Below, one piece after another: positions 22,822 through 34,112 of a stretch of DNA of 64,000 nt. Source of the stretch: Gymnopilus junonius (taxonomy: Eukaryota; Basidiomycota; Agaricomycetes; Agaricales; Galerinaceae); assembly GCA_015501075.1 (NCBI GenBank), contig JADNYJ010000006.1, positions 248,001 to 312,000 of the forward strand. The letters are read 5' to 3'. The notes under the pieces are model-generated. The model ran no database searches. It saw only the letters and a list, made by a program, of their open reading frames with translations, and had not been told where the DNA came from. A program made the position numbers and the translations under genes. The stretch's first letter is position 1; each line of letters starts with the position of its first letter.

Positions 22822-25800
22822 ATGGATGTGCTTGATTCGAGAGAGGGTTCTGATTATATAGCCAACTTCGATCTTGTTCCTCCATCCCCACCGCGATCCA
22901 CCCACGACCTGCCTGACTATCTCTTCGACACCCCCAACCCGGACGGTACTCTCAACCCCCACAACCCCCACACACCCTCCTACAACGGCTCCTACTACGG
23001 CTCGCCCTACTCCCAGCACTCCGAGCTCTCCTTCTCTGCCGACGACATCAGCTTTGACTTACTAAGCGAGATGGCCATGGACAACAACACCTACGAGCCG
23101 AGCGAGTACGATGGTCCTTCCGCTCAAGGCGGTCTGAGCACCAACACCAACAACCCAACACACCCGAGCAACAGTCTGCTCATGTTCACCCAGGACTCGG
23201 ATTACATGTCCCCGCACTTCTCCCCGATGCCATGGGCACCGGTCCCGGCTCCAGGCGCGGATCCCCCTTTGACCATAGCTCCCCATCGAGTAACGGCGAT
23301 CCCAACGATATCAACAGCGCGCTCATGGGCGCAGGAGGCCCTTTCGCCAATGACACAGGCAGGCACTCACGAGCTTCCTCCGTGGCGTCCAACCACCGCT
23401 CCCCGGTGCCTTTGCCCTCGCCTCGCCCCAACCCCAACCTCAGACCCACGCCAACGCGTTCCACCCCCAAGCATCTCCCCGCCTGGACATGGCGCAGTCC
23501 TTCGGGAACATGTCCGTGCACACTCCCAACTGGGGCACGCAGGCTCTGCCCACGCACTCTCCGAACATGCGCACGCACTCCCCTTTGCCGCCACAGAACA
23601 AGGCCATGTCGCCCCGCGTCTGCTCATGCCCGATAGCGGGTTCGATGGGCCGTCTTCTGTTTTAGGGCTGGATATCCACCAACACCAGCAGGATGGTCTG
23701 TTGACTGCCCTGCCTCAGATTAATGCGCCTGATGGGGCCGCTTCTGGTGCTGCTGCCGACGACGATATGAGCGGCGGCGGGCCTAGTTTCCATATTGTCC
23801 CTGCTACCCCCATCACTGGGGGTGTGGGTGACGGTCATCAGAACGGGCCCTTCCCGACAATGTCTACGATTACTCAAGGTGCGTTGTATTTCCCTGGGTA
23901 ACAGTTGCGATGACTGATTCTGTTCTGTCCTCTGCTTCCTTTCTCTCTCTCTTGCTCACCCCCTCACTTACTCATGCCCTTGTTTTCTTTTGACGTGTGT
24001 GTGTGTGTTCTACGTGGATCCCTTGTTATCATTCTTCATCATCTTCGATGGGCGTTTATCATGATATCAACATTCCGATCGGCCATCGGGCTCATCACAA
24101 CACATTTATTATTAATTTATCCATCCACCCATCCATCTTACCTTGCCTTGCCTTATCTAGGCGCTGAACTCGGCCCATCAGACCTCAACGTCCAACAACA
24201 GCAGCAAAACCAACTGGGCATTCGCTCTCAGCCGCCCTCGCGACAGGCTTCTCCATATACGCCCCCGTCCCGACTTAGCCCTGCGCCTCCTAGTCTCACC
24301 CAAATCCAAAACCAAAATCAGTCCAATACTGGTGCAAATGGGGGATTGGACACGGGATCGTCGACGAGCTCGACGGGGGGGTTCGTGTTCCCCGATCTTA
24401 ATCAGATGCAACAGCAGCTAGGCCAGCAGCAAGATGATCAGGTGCGGTCGAGGAGGAATTCGAATAGTGCTGCGAATCAGGATGCGTGGGCGAGCTTTGA
24501 TTATCAGCAACAGCAGCAGATCGTGCAACAGCAACAACAGCAGGCACAGGCGCAACAGCAACAGCAACAGCATCAGCAGCAGAGGATGCAAGCGTTCAGC
24601 TTTGGCGGAGGCGCAGGCGCGTCGGGGAGTAATAATAATAATAATGGTAATGCCAATGCCAGTGGAAGCGGCGGCGGCGGCGGCAACAACAACTTCCTCT
24701 CGCCTGACCTTGGTGGTGGTGGGATGCGTCGTTCCATCTCGGATTCACTGGGTGCGCCTGGACGAGGCCATCGTCTTTCGCGCTCGGAGGATATTAGGCT
24801 GCCACTACCCGGCGTAGGTGGGTTCGCCAATGGGAACCCCAATGCCACCATGGCTAATGGACCTGGTGGTGGTGGTGGGCTCGGGGTGGGGGTCGGACAG
24901 GGCGGGTACGCACCGCACCATGGTCAATCCACCTCGCTCTCGATTGGCGGGAGCCCCTATCCTGATTTTGGAGGCTCCCAGCAGCAGCAGCAGCAGCAGC
25001 AAGCACAGTCGGGACAGTTCTTGCATCCGCTGTCGTTCCCTGCTTCGTCCTCGAATAATAATTCGCCGTTGCCGTCTATCCGCCGCTCTTTATCCCCGGG
25101 GCTGCCTGGGCTTTCAGGGGGGTACGGTGTCGGTGTAGGCCCTGGTGTAGGCGGAGGAATGGGCGGCCCGCCTGGAGGTGTGAATGTGGGACACTTCCGG
25201 CGGGCGTCCTCTGGGACGCGATCGGATAGAGGGGCGGAGGTGTGGGGAAGCCAGGGGGTGGGCATGCATGGCCACCTTGGTGTGGCGGCGCGCAGGGTCA
25301 GTCCTTACCCTTCCCCGAATGCGAGTCCGAGAGTGAGGTATGAGGAGTTGCAGGATGAGGGTGTTGGCGGGTTGCAGCAGGATGATGGCTTACTGGGTGT
25401 GGGGATGGGATTGGGGTTAGGGATGGGGTTGAGCGGGGGACTGTCGGGTCCTGGGCTATTGCTTGGTCCGGGGTCGATAGGGGTGGTGGAGGAGGAGGAG
25501 GAGGAGGGGCAGGACAGGCGATGGGGATGGGACATCCTGGTCTTGGCGAGATTGGCGAGCAGCCTGTGAGTGGTGGGTTCAGCGAGGAGATACCCATCAC
25601 TGGACGGGGACGTACGCGAACCATCCTTCGCTCGTTGGGAACGATGGGGCTTCCTCTCAGGGAGGGGGAAGGAGAAGGGCAGGGAGCGCGAATTCGGCCG
25701 AGGCGCTGCCGTTGCCCAATAACCCCATCGCGAAACAAAATGTCACGACAGGACGGACGGCCAACGCGTCCATCCGACGTCGAAAGCAAGACGCGAATTT

Positions 25801-26329
25801 CGCATGTACCGTGCCCGGATGCAACTCGACTTTCACACGGGGGTTCAACTTGAAGGGACATTTACGCTCGCACTATGAGCAGAAGCCGTACAAGTGCCAC
25901 TGGCCGGGGTGTGGCAAGGGGTTTGCGAGGCAGCATGATTGTAAAAGGCACGAGCAGCTGCATAGTAATTTCCGGCCGTTTGAGTGCGAGGGGTGTAAGA
26001 AGCAGTTTGCGAGGATGGATGCGCTGAATAGGCATTTGAGGAGTGAGGCTGGCGGGGAGTGTTTGAGGATCGTGGCGGAGAGAGGGGGCAGTGTGGGTCA
26101 GAATGCGGGGGGTGGAGGCGGGATGGAGGCGGGACAGGGGCAGGGGCAGGATGTGGGGATGGGGATGGGGATGGGCGGGATGGGGATGGAGGATGAGGAG
26201 GGCGATGAGGGTGATGATTCCGAGTATAGAGAGCCGCCACAGCAGACGACACGGAGTGGACGGCAGGTTGCGCGCAGGAGGATGACGGGGCAGATGGATG
26301 AGGATGTGTGGGCTGGCGTGGCGCTATAG
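22822..26329 (+). CDS. C2H2 zinc-finger transcription factor, Crz1-like fingers, five apparent frame breaks
   Basis: Two exons: 22822-23878 and 24161-26329, with a 282 bp intron. The protein starts 'MDVLDSREGSDYIANFDL', is long and low-complexity (Gln, Gly, Ser, Pro runs), and ends in three zinc fingers: 'CTVPGCNSTFTRGFNLKGH', 'CHWPGCGKGFARQHDCKRH' and 'CEGCKKQFARMDALNRH' followed by 'RSEAGGEC'. The latter arrangement matches calcineurin-responsive Crz1-type factors; C2H2 factors also act in mushroom development. Coding continues only if the frame shifts by -1 near 23231, 23412, 23617, 25480 and 25607. All five lie in GC-rich or homopolymer sequence, and recognisable peptides flank each (for example 'MGTGPGSRRGSPFDH', 'LDMAQSFGNMSVHTPN', 'YANHPSLVGNDG'). 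Consensus error is the simplest explanation, because the fingers are intact. Confidence 0.75.
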
Positions 26330-27260
26330 CATCGTCATTGTTTGGGTTTAACCTACCTGCTTTCTTTCCGTCGTCATCGTCATCGCTGTCAACCCCATCA
26401 CTTGCCGTACCCTCAACTTTGCCTATCCGTCTCTCTACTGCACTGGCCGGTCCTAACGCTATCCTCCTATCTCATCCGCATATATGCATATGTTCCACGA
26501 CTTCAACGTTCATCGTCCACGCCCATGGTTATTGCCACCTAAACGCCAAACGCAAAAAGCTATGAACGATCAATGACCCCTGCTCTAGATATTTCCAACC
26601 ACGATGCCCAGTGCTCATTGCTCATTGCTCTCTCGCTCGCATGAAGAAGGAACGATGTTTGCGATACCCTTCCTCTTACTCTTATTGACTTGGTTTTACC
26701 TTTCCCCCTCTTATATATTTCTGTCTGCTGGTTATCTCCTTGAGCATCTACGTAGTTTCTTTTCTCTTTTCTTCCCTTTTCCTTTCTCTTGCTTATCTAT
26801 ATGACTGTTTACGTGTTTTTGACGATTTTCACTTCTTTCATTCAAATACTCCCTTTTTTTTCTTTTTTCTTATTTCTGTCATCGAGATTTCATGTTCTCT
26901 CTGTGTCGTTGTTTGAAGACTTTGAATAATAATATTGGATTTGGAATTTATATACAAGATAGCTGAAGCGTTGAGGCTTGATTCGTGAGGTTCGAGAGCC
27001 TGAAGCCTCTTGACTTGTTCTTAAGCTTCGACTTGAAGCGCTGATCACCTCTGATCACTGGGTTTGGAAGGGATTTATGATTTATCCGTACGTGCAGTCA
27101 GTCCAATGAGATAAATTTAGAACAATGAACCTTGGAAGTGTGGGGCAGCAATCGCGCGCGCTCATCCATCCATCTTCCTTTCCTCTCGAATCAACCACCC
27201 GCCCCGCCCAGAGCGTATCCTTTTCCTTTACCTCCTAATACCGTACTTTATCGAAGAAAT
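26330..27260 (+). other. Long T-rich 3' region of the C2H2 factor
   Basis: Pyrimidine-rich sequence (about 26330-26890) without a supported gene, probably a long 3' untranslated region. It is followed by the upstream region of the next gene. Confidence 0.45.
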
Positions 27261-28897
27261 ATGTTGTCCATGAATGGATTCGAAGCGACGGTGTTGGTCG
27301 ATTTGGCACAGGACTTGCCAGATCCCCCGGCGGCGGTATCGGATTTGCCAGATTCGGTGTCAGTGGAATCTACTGGCACTGGCGCTGGTACCACTAGCAT
27401 TGGGACTGGCATCACTGGCACCAAGCGCCAGCGCCAGGAGGTACCCCATTACGCTATGGAGCTTCACCCACTTGAAGTTGAAGGCGCTTACGAAGTCATC
27501 TGTTGGCATCCCATGCGTGGTGGGACAGGTAAATAATAAATAGTGTTATAGTTATAATACTCCACTCTACCAACTCCCAAACTAACTCGCCGGTGTGACC
27601 TTGTATCCATGATTCATGATTCATCAATATTTGAATATCCATTAATTACATTAATTATGGGCTTTTATCGTTGAGTGGAAACGCGATAAGAACCTGCAGC
27701 TTGAGACGCAGGGCGTGGTGTATAGGTATAGGGACGGGGTGGAGATGGGGCGGGATGGTATTCCTAGATGGGCGGGTAGGGAGTTGAAGCGGAGTTGGTA
27801 TGGGGTGAGATTTGAGGAGTATTGGGTTGGTAAAGCGGCTGTTGTGGGCAGAGGAGGAGGAGGGGGGGGGTGGAAATGGTGCGGGTGGTGCTGGTGCTGG
27901 AGGCATGAATGAGGGTAATGGCAGTGTGGTGATTTTGAGAGAGGGAGAGGGCAGAGGCGAGTGGAGATGCTGTTTTCGGACATGCCAGACTTGAGCAGGT
28001 GGATGTTATTGTTTTCAATATTTTTTCCGAGTGTAGTCATTATTAATCCTGACACCCATCCTTTTCAAAGCGGGTGTCGAGAAGGCCTTGGAGGATCGTG
28101 AAATCCAAATCGTCATTAAGAAAATGGGTGTGTACCCTCCTCCTCATTTTATCTATAACTCACACCCTCTTTTCTAGTTCGAAACACAGAACAAGGGTCA
28201 GTCCTACCTTGGTTTCATTTTCCAATCCCTACTCTTTTTTTGGTGTTCTGATATAAAATTCAAGGCCTAATTGGGGCACCTTGTTGAGAGAGTAAGTCGT
28301 GGTGGTGTTCGTGTTCAAGTATAGGCCTGTTGGTATGTTTTCCGGTATCCAGGATTTAACCATAGGAGTGGCTAATTCGAACATATGCCGTAGATTATCT
28401 TGTGTCTGAAGGAATTATACAGCCCGATGCGCTGCTGATTGATCAGCCTCAGGCGGGTACCTCGGACCCTTCAGGCCTTTCTGAGTCCCAGTTAAACGTC
28501 GGACCGGCTCAGGCTCCTGCTGCAGTGGAAGTTGGAGTCAAAGAGAAAAAGCTGCAAGATAAATACCTTATCTCTGGATCTGCAAACGACGAACGCGTCC
28601 TGTGGATCTATTCGCGGCATAGGAGGGTAGAACCGGTCGGTCAGAGGAAGAAGAGGAAGAGAATGAGAGTGACGACAAGGTCGATGGTGAGAGTTGCTAG
28701 GGAGGAGAGGGAGGTGGCACCGCAGCTGGTGTTGCTGCCGTCTCCAGCACCAGTGATGCTCCCGGAGTCGAAGGTGCTAATCCAGGTGAGTTAGTTTGTT
28801 TGCTGTCAACGTTGTTTTCTTTGGACTTAAAGGTACATTACTCCTCAAAGCTGCTGAGAAATCGGAGAAGAAGAGGAATAAAAGACGTCGTAGATGA
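27261..28897 (+). CDS. DUF7918-like gene, copy A (divergent, probably decayed)
   Basis: Parts of the family order are visible. 'GFEATVLVD' and 'EVPHYAMEL' to 'EVICWHP' (27261-27533) correspond to the N-terminal strand region. 'WAFIVEWKRDKNLQLE' (from 27659) is next, then 'FVFKYRPV' (about 28303-28331), and after a 61 bp intron 'YLVSEGIIQPD'. A basic tail 'AAEKSEKKRNKRRR' ends at 28897. I could not join all exons: no AG acceptor precedes the 27.66 kb segment, the polyglycine stretch at 27860 breaks, and two frames compete at 28.6-28.8 kb. DUF7918 is a fungal domain of unknown function; the name is from memory of the family's motifs. Confidence 0.4.
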
Positions 28898-29313
28898 CCG
28901 AGCGGGATGCGCGCTTTTGATGATGATGATGAGGATGAGGATGCTTGAATGATACTACGTGCACTGTGTAGGTCCAAGTTGAGGGGTTGGAAAGAGGTAC
29001 TTTGTTTTGTAGGGATGGGTTTCTTGATATACTTATGTGCAATACTATTCGATTTGTTGTATGTGGATTTTATATACGAAGTAAAAACTCTTGTAAAGAA
29101 ATTTTCATGTCATGGAGAAACTTCCTTTTCGTCTTTCGTTCAGGCAAGCAAGCCTCAAGGTCGACGACATTCTGGGTTATTTTTAGCATTGTTTTACGCG
29201 ACGCGACGTGTGACTAATCATTGAATAAGTGGAGTAATGCCATGTGATGTGACTTGCGCGTCGCTGAAGCTTGCCGAAGGCATACTGCGTTAACTTCGTT
29301 TTGCACTCCATCC
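28898..29313. other. Upstream region of copy B
   Basis: No gene. Contains ACGCGACGCGACGTG (29196-29210) and TGATGTGAC...GCGCGTCGC (about 29244-29264), motifs that recur upstream of copy D. Confidence 0.45.
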
Positions 29314-30427
29314 ATGCCGGCGATTGGGGAACCTCTCTTCTTGGATTCGAGTTGAGGGGAAGGCCCTCCTGGAATACCATGTCGAATATTTACCTGATGG
29401 CCAAGAAGTCCACTTGTTGGATACCTTCGGAAGCTGGAAAAGTGAGTTTCGAACTTGTCCTATTCTAATGCACTTGAATCTTGATACGCAAGTGGCAGCA
29501 AGTCTCCTTTTTGTCTTTCCCTGACTTTGGCCTTGAAACCATAGAAGTTTTATATCTACTACAAGGATTCTGCGAGAGAGTTGACTACAGGAAGCAAAGT
29601 TTATGTTGATGGCCAACTGTGCGGCAGTCAGATGTTGTACTCGAGTTCTGCTAGGCCGTTGCAAGCGAGGCCGTTGCAAGCGGAGCCGTCGGCGTTAATG
29701 CTCAAAGGCGCTATGGGCTCTGATAATGTTCGCCGAATTTCCGACTGTCAGCTCGTAGGTGAGCCATTATTTGATTTATATTGTCGTCCGAAATCATATA
29801 CTATATTGCTGTAGATGACGACAGTGTGGTGGATTATTCGTCTTCGATAGGGCAGATTAAAGTTTGCATTGATGAGATTCAAGTATGCGAATATACGTCC
29901 GAGCCACAGGATTTCTCGCTTTCTCCGCTTGTGGTGCATGAGCGTGCAAAGAAGGGAATCGTGCACGATGTGAAGTAGGTCTTTAAAAGTGTTCTTTTAT
30001 TTATTCCCAGACTTATGTCAGGTAGTATTTCATATCAAGATTGGGCCATGGAGTAATCAAGGTGAAGAAAATGCGAAATACGATTTCATTGAGGAGGCTA
30101 GCCGTATTTATATTTAATTATCGGCCATTGGGTGTGCGCCATAATGTTCTTCCTTTCTTAAGCTGACGTTTTCTTGGGGTAGAATATCTTATGGCGGAAG
30201 GAATTGTCCCGTCCCCAAAATCAACGAAGAAGGATCGTCAAGTTCCGCCAGAAGTTATAGATCTGATCTTTGAACGAGGACGTCGGCGATATAAAGGTTT
30301 GCTTAGCACACTCTGCTTTGTTTATTACAGTCATGCTGATTACTGCTCCTTTTAGCCACATGGAAGCGTCAAGAAGGAATTCAAACGAGAGCGAATGGAT
30401 GGTATTGTTATTGATCTCACTGTCTAA
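29314..30427 (+). pseudogene. DUF7918-like gene, copy B, three +1 frame breaks
   Basis: Six exons (29314-29441, 29545-29758, 29815-29974, 30040-30131, 30183-30296, 30356-30427) follow exactly the exon plan of intact copy C. Conserved pieces: 'LSSWIRVEGKALLEYHVEY', 'CWIPSEAGK', 'FYIYYKDSARELTTG', 'VHERAKKGIVHDVK', 'FIFNYRPL', 'LMAEGIVP' and a final 'GIVIDLTV'. Reading requires removal of one extra base at a G-run (29326-29329), near CACTTGTTGG (29411-29420) and at a T-run (30269-30271). All three are +1. It is either a young pseudogene or the victim of consensus insertions. The tail ends in a VIDLT-type motif like its relatives. Confidence 0.6.
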
Positions 30428-31148
30428 TTCAGCAGTGACACGAGACGTGGTGAAGGCCGAATGCTACTCTATCCGTCAAGGACTCGACTTTGTGGAGAGC
30501 TCGCCAGAGCTGTAGCCGGAATTATCTAATGCGCTCTATAGTGGAACTCGACCACCTATTCTACTGGTATCAGATAGTCTGCGGATCTCCAACTTACACC
30601 TTACATGCTGGGCAACTTGCTGCCCGTTGCGACTCTTGCTTTCTATGGTGTAATATCAGTATCACTCTCTAAATTCACTCCGACCATTCTCGTCGAATGC
30701 TGTCTGTCTTGTCAACTTCATCAAGGAACATTTTAGTATCATCATTGATATCGTTTGTAGATTCTATTCATCTTCTCTGTATCCCTTCTCAGGTGAGGTA
30801 CCCAGCCATTAAGATTTTATCACCTCAATCCCTATCTAAAAACCGATATCGGTATAAGCTTCGATGTCAACAAGCTGCATTGTGGACGCGTGATTCCGCA
30901 AGTCGTTTTCAAGACATTATATTATATATAGGCCTATGTAGGCGCTGTGCTGGGTTCGGTTCTCGCCCCCAAGCGCCTCAAAGCTCCGGCTGTAATAAGG
31001 TTATAAAGCGTCCTACGGAGTCGGACTTCCTCCATCATCACGACCCTGCGCATCTTAGTATCGCCGGTTCTTTGTGACGTGTTGAAATATGACGTGCCAA
31101 CCTTGTTTGCTACTCAACCTCCAACTTCTTGGTGGCTTCCCTTTCCTC
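30428..31148. other. Intergenic between DUF7918-like copies B and C
   Basis: No gene recognised. An ACGCGT (MluI box) lies at 30886-30891, 258 bp before the copy C start codon, with a TATATATA run just after it (about 30917-30928). Confidence 0.4.
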
Positions 31149-32216
31149 ATGCATTTTAGTACCTTTTCTTGCTGGATTCAAGTTGACGGGACCCCTCTCC
31201 CTGAATATCAAGTTCAAGACAGCCCCGACGGCGCAGGCGTCAGGTGTTGGATACCATCCGAAGTCGGAAAAGTGAGTTTTCGGTTCATAGATGACGGTCA
31301 TGTCCTTCAAGTTGATGTCAAAGTAATAGGCTTTCCAAATCTGCTGTTCAGACTCTGAGCGTGCTCTAACGACAGGGTCTGTAGCTATTGTTGATGGTCA
31401 GAAATGTGGGGGCAACATATTATATTCGAAATCCGACAGGCCAAGGAGCAAGTACTCCTTCACGACCCAAAAAGGCGCAGTGATCTCCGAGACGTCATAC
31501 AGGCCGTTCGTATTTTCCAACTGCCAGCTCGTAGGTGAGTCTTGCTGAATATGATTTTATGCTTGCTTGTCGACTGTTGGTATTAGACGACGATAACCTC
31601 CTGGATCGCCCTTCTGAGATTGGGCAGATCAAGGTCGTTATTCATGAAATTCGCATCCATGGACGCGAACCTCCACGAAATATTGCGCTTGCGCCTCTGC
31701 AGATGCACGAACGTGCCAAGAAGGGCATCGTTCACGGCATTCGGTAAGTCACTACTACGCGATGAGCATCTCTACATGTATTGCTCATATATATCATTCT
31801 AAGATTAGGCAACGAAGTCGTCGAAAAGCAGAATCCGACGAAAAAGTCGAGTTCCTTGCGGAAAATCGCAACATTCACTTTTAATTATCGACCCATGGGT
31901 TGGTCCTCCGTTCTTTTTTTTAGATGAGCTATAAACATTACTTGCAATCAAGGCGTTCTCGTGGCTGAAGGTATTGCTCCTCGTTCCGAAGACGTGCGCG
32001 TGACTACGAAGGTCATGCCTATGCCTTCTTCAAACGTGGTCGACTTGACCCTGAATGACGATTCTGACAAAGAGGCTTCGTGTAGTCAAAAGGTAAGCCT
32101 TACTATCATGTTTAATACGGGTGTATTGTCTCTGAGCAACGATACAGGGTCGGATTGACATCGAATTAGTTAAACAGGAAAGACCCGACGATGTAGTTAT
32201 CGACTTGACAGTTTAA
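31149..32216 (+). CDS. DUF7918-like protein, copy C (intact)
   Basis: Six exons (31149-31271, 31330-31534, 31587-31743, 31804-31898, 31953-32092, 32148-32216) give 262 codons with no break. Order of recognisable blocks: 'FSCWIQVDGTPLPEYQV', 'RCWIPSEVGK', 'ALTTGSVAIVDGQKCGG', 'YRPFVFSNCQLV', 'IGQIKVVIHEIRI', 'MHERAKKGIVHGIRLG', 'ATFTFNYRPMGVLVAEGIAP'. The first ~185 residues form the DUF7918-like core, a fungal domain of unknown function. The tail carries two SUMO-interaction-like motifs, 'NVVDLTLNDDSDKE' and the C-terminal 'DDVVIDLTV'. This is the best reference for judging the other copies. No signal peptide or membrane segment is visible; a nuclear role is possible but only inferred. Confidence 0.75.
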
Positions 32217-32839
32217 TTCCTCGACTGAGTCTCATCTGTGCATATGTAAGTCCAGGATCTTTTGGACCTTGGCGCAAACCTTGACTTGACTTCTGATGCC
32301 CAACTTTAGGATACATACATAACTTTAATTTCCGTAACGTTCGCATGCCTCAAATCCTGTTGATAAATATCATGGTTGCTTTTTGGATGCGAAAGCCTGT
32401 CTGCGGCCGCACCTTAATTTTTTAAGCGGTCATTCGACGCCCACGAGACTTCGTCTGGTTTTCTTTTCTTTTTTTTGTCCGAGTCAGGGTCGGAGCAAAA
32501 AAAAAAGAATACTGATTACGATGTTTAGGCGATGTGGGTCCTGGAAGAAAAGACTCGAAAACCCTTGATCCTGATCCTTGGCATAAATGCTTGTTTTTAT
32601 GGTGTTTCACATGTTTATCACAGGTGGGTTCCAAGTCTGTGGGGTGGATGCACTATTGATTCCTTTACCAGGAGATGCACCACATGTACTTATAATTTTA
32701 CAAGGGCCTCGCCTTTTATATTTGGCCGCCTTTGTTTTGCATCAAATTGCAGCCTTCTGCAGTCTGCCTCCAAGGCAACAATGTCGACTACTCATTTTGG
32801 TAATGTTGGCGCGCACACAAAACAATGGATCGTAGAGCG
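32217..32839. other. Intergenic with a hairpin
   Basis: No gene. About 32461-32512 contains an imperfect inverted repeat (T-rich arm ending TCCGA, GTCAGGG loop, TCGGA then an A-rich arm) that could fold into a hairpin; origin unknown. Confidence 0.4.
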
Positions 32840-32847
32840 TATAAATA
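32840..32847 (+). promoter_or_regulatory. TATA box
   Basis: TATAAATA lies 117 bp upstream of the start codon of the next gene, in a good position for a core promoter with a short leader. Confidence 0.5.
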
Positions 32848-32956
32848 GGACACTCAACAGCAACAGCACCTCTCTATCACTCTTCTGTTCTATTCCTTTC
32901 GTCAAACCAAGGTATCAGTAGTGAATATCTACGGACCACGCACAATCGGGCTCATC

Positions 32957-33798
32957 ATGCTTACTGTCAACGGATTTTCTTGCGCACTTGTTTATCATAA
33001 CAATCAGTCTGTGGAGCTGCCGCAGTACGAAGCAAAGATCTGGTACGAAGCTGGAGTAGCAACATGTCGAGTTCCAGCAGGTGAAATGACTCAGACAAAT
33101 CGATGGGTGCGTGCTAGGATATCAATTCAACTAATGAGGATTTACAATCTCTACCTTCCTAGCCCTTCTTTGGTTACTTGATTGAATGCAAACCGGTCTC
33201 TGTAGACTGGTATCGCCAGAACTGGGTAGTTCACTTCCTTAGAGAAGGAATTCCAATCTTGCAGAGCCGCAGTGCAAGCCAGTTGGCGGCTGATCCAGGT
33301 CCTATGGAGATTATGACCCCTTACGTTGGTCAAGCACCATCCACCTACACTCAACTCGGAACAATCGAAGTTATTGTCATGCCTCCCGGACGCAATCCCA
33401 TCTCGTTAATCCAAGGTCATGGCGGCGATGCTTCAACCCTGGGTCACATTGCTTATTTCAGATTTGAATGCGGTGCGTATCCCAGTATTAATTGCTTGAG
33501 CCATGGACAAGTTTCAGAGCCCTGACCTTTTCATATAACATCAGCTATCGACATACCCAACCAGATTCAAGAATGCCAAGCAAATCATAATGGTTACGCT
33601 CATGATCACGAACCTTTAGCCTTCTCTCAGTCTTACCAGGAGCATCGCGCCCACGAACATTTAGCCTCTCCTCAGAACCAAGACGATGTGCCTGCATGGG
33701 TCCATACAACAGAGATTTCAAATGACTGGCAACCTTTGAGAAGACGTTACGATCCTAAACATCCATTGCGTGTCAACTATTATCCCTTGCATCGTTAA
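32957..33798 (+). CDS. Uncharacterised protein, possible distant DUF7918 relative
   Basis: Three exons (32957-33106, 33163-33472, 33545-33798) join to 237 codons without a break. The N-terminus 'NGFSCALVYHNNQSVELPQY' then 'VATCRVPAGE', a central 'WYRQNWVVHFLREGIP' and 'YTQLGTIEVIVMPPGR' loosely follow the order of blocks in the DUF7918-like neighbours (strand, CWxPS, IGxIKVxI). The YRP and VIDLT regions are absent. The last exon is His/Gln-rich and looks disordered. It lies inside the DUF7918-like array, which supports a common origin, but similarity is weak and the family call is an inference. No enzyme motif is seen. Confidence 0.6.
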
Positions 33799-34112
33799 TC
33801 ACGAACGATTCGATGCCCGAACCCTTTGACTGAATTGTCATCGATGGTACTGCATGTTTTATTTCTATCCATGTATCATTACTTTGCCTGTATCAAAACC
33901 CATTTGCAATAACAAGAGCTGGGACTTCTGTTTTCAAATTGTTGGCAGATAAATGCAGTTGATTGCAAATGAGACGCATAGAATACCAGGCCGAAAGGCG
34001 ACTAAAGGACCACATAAACTAGAGCAGAAACCGCATGCAAATAATTGAGGAGCAGATGAGGCTCCGAAGCATAATTTCGCCATTGAAAGGAGAAAGAACG
34101 TGGCATCCAAGC
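33799..34112. other. Short convergent intergenic region
   Basis: Between two convergent stop codons; likely 3' untranslated sequence only. Confidence 0.4.
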
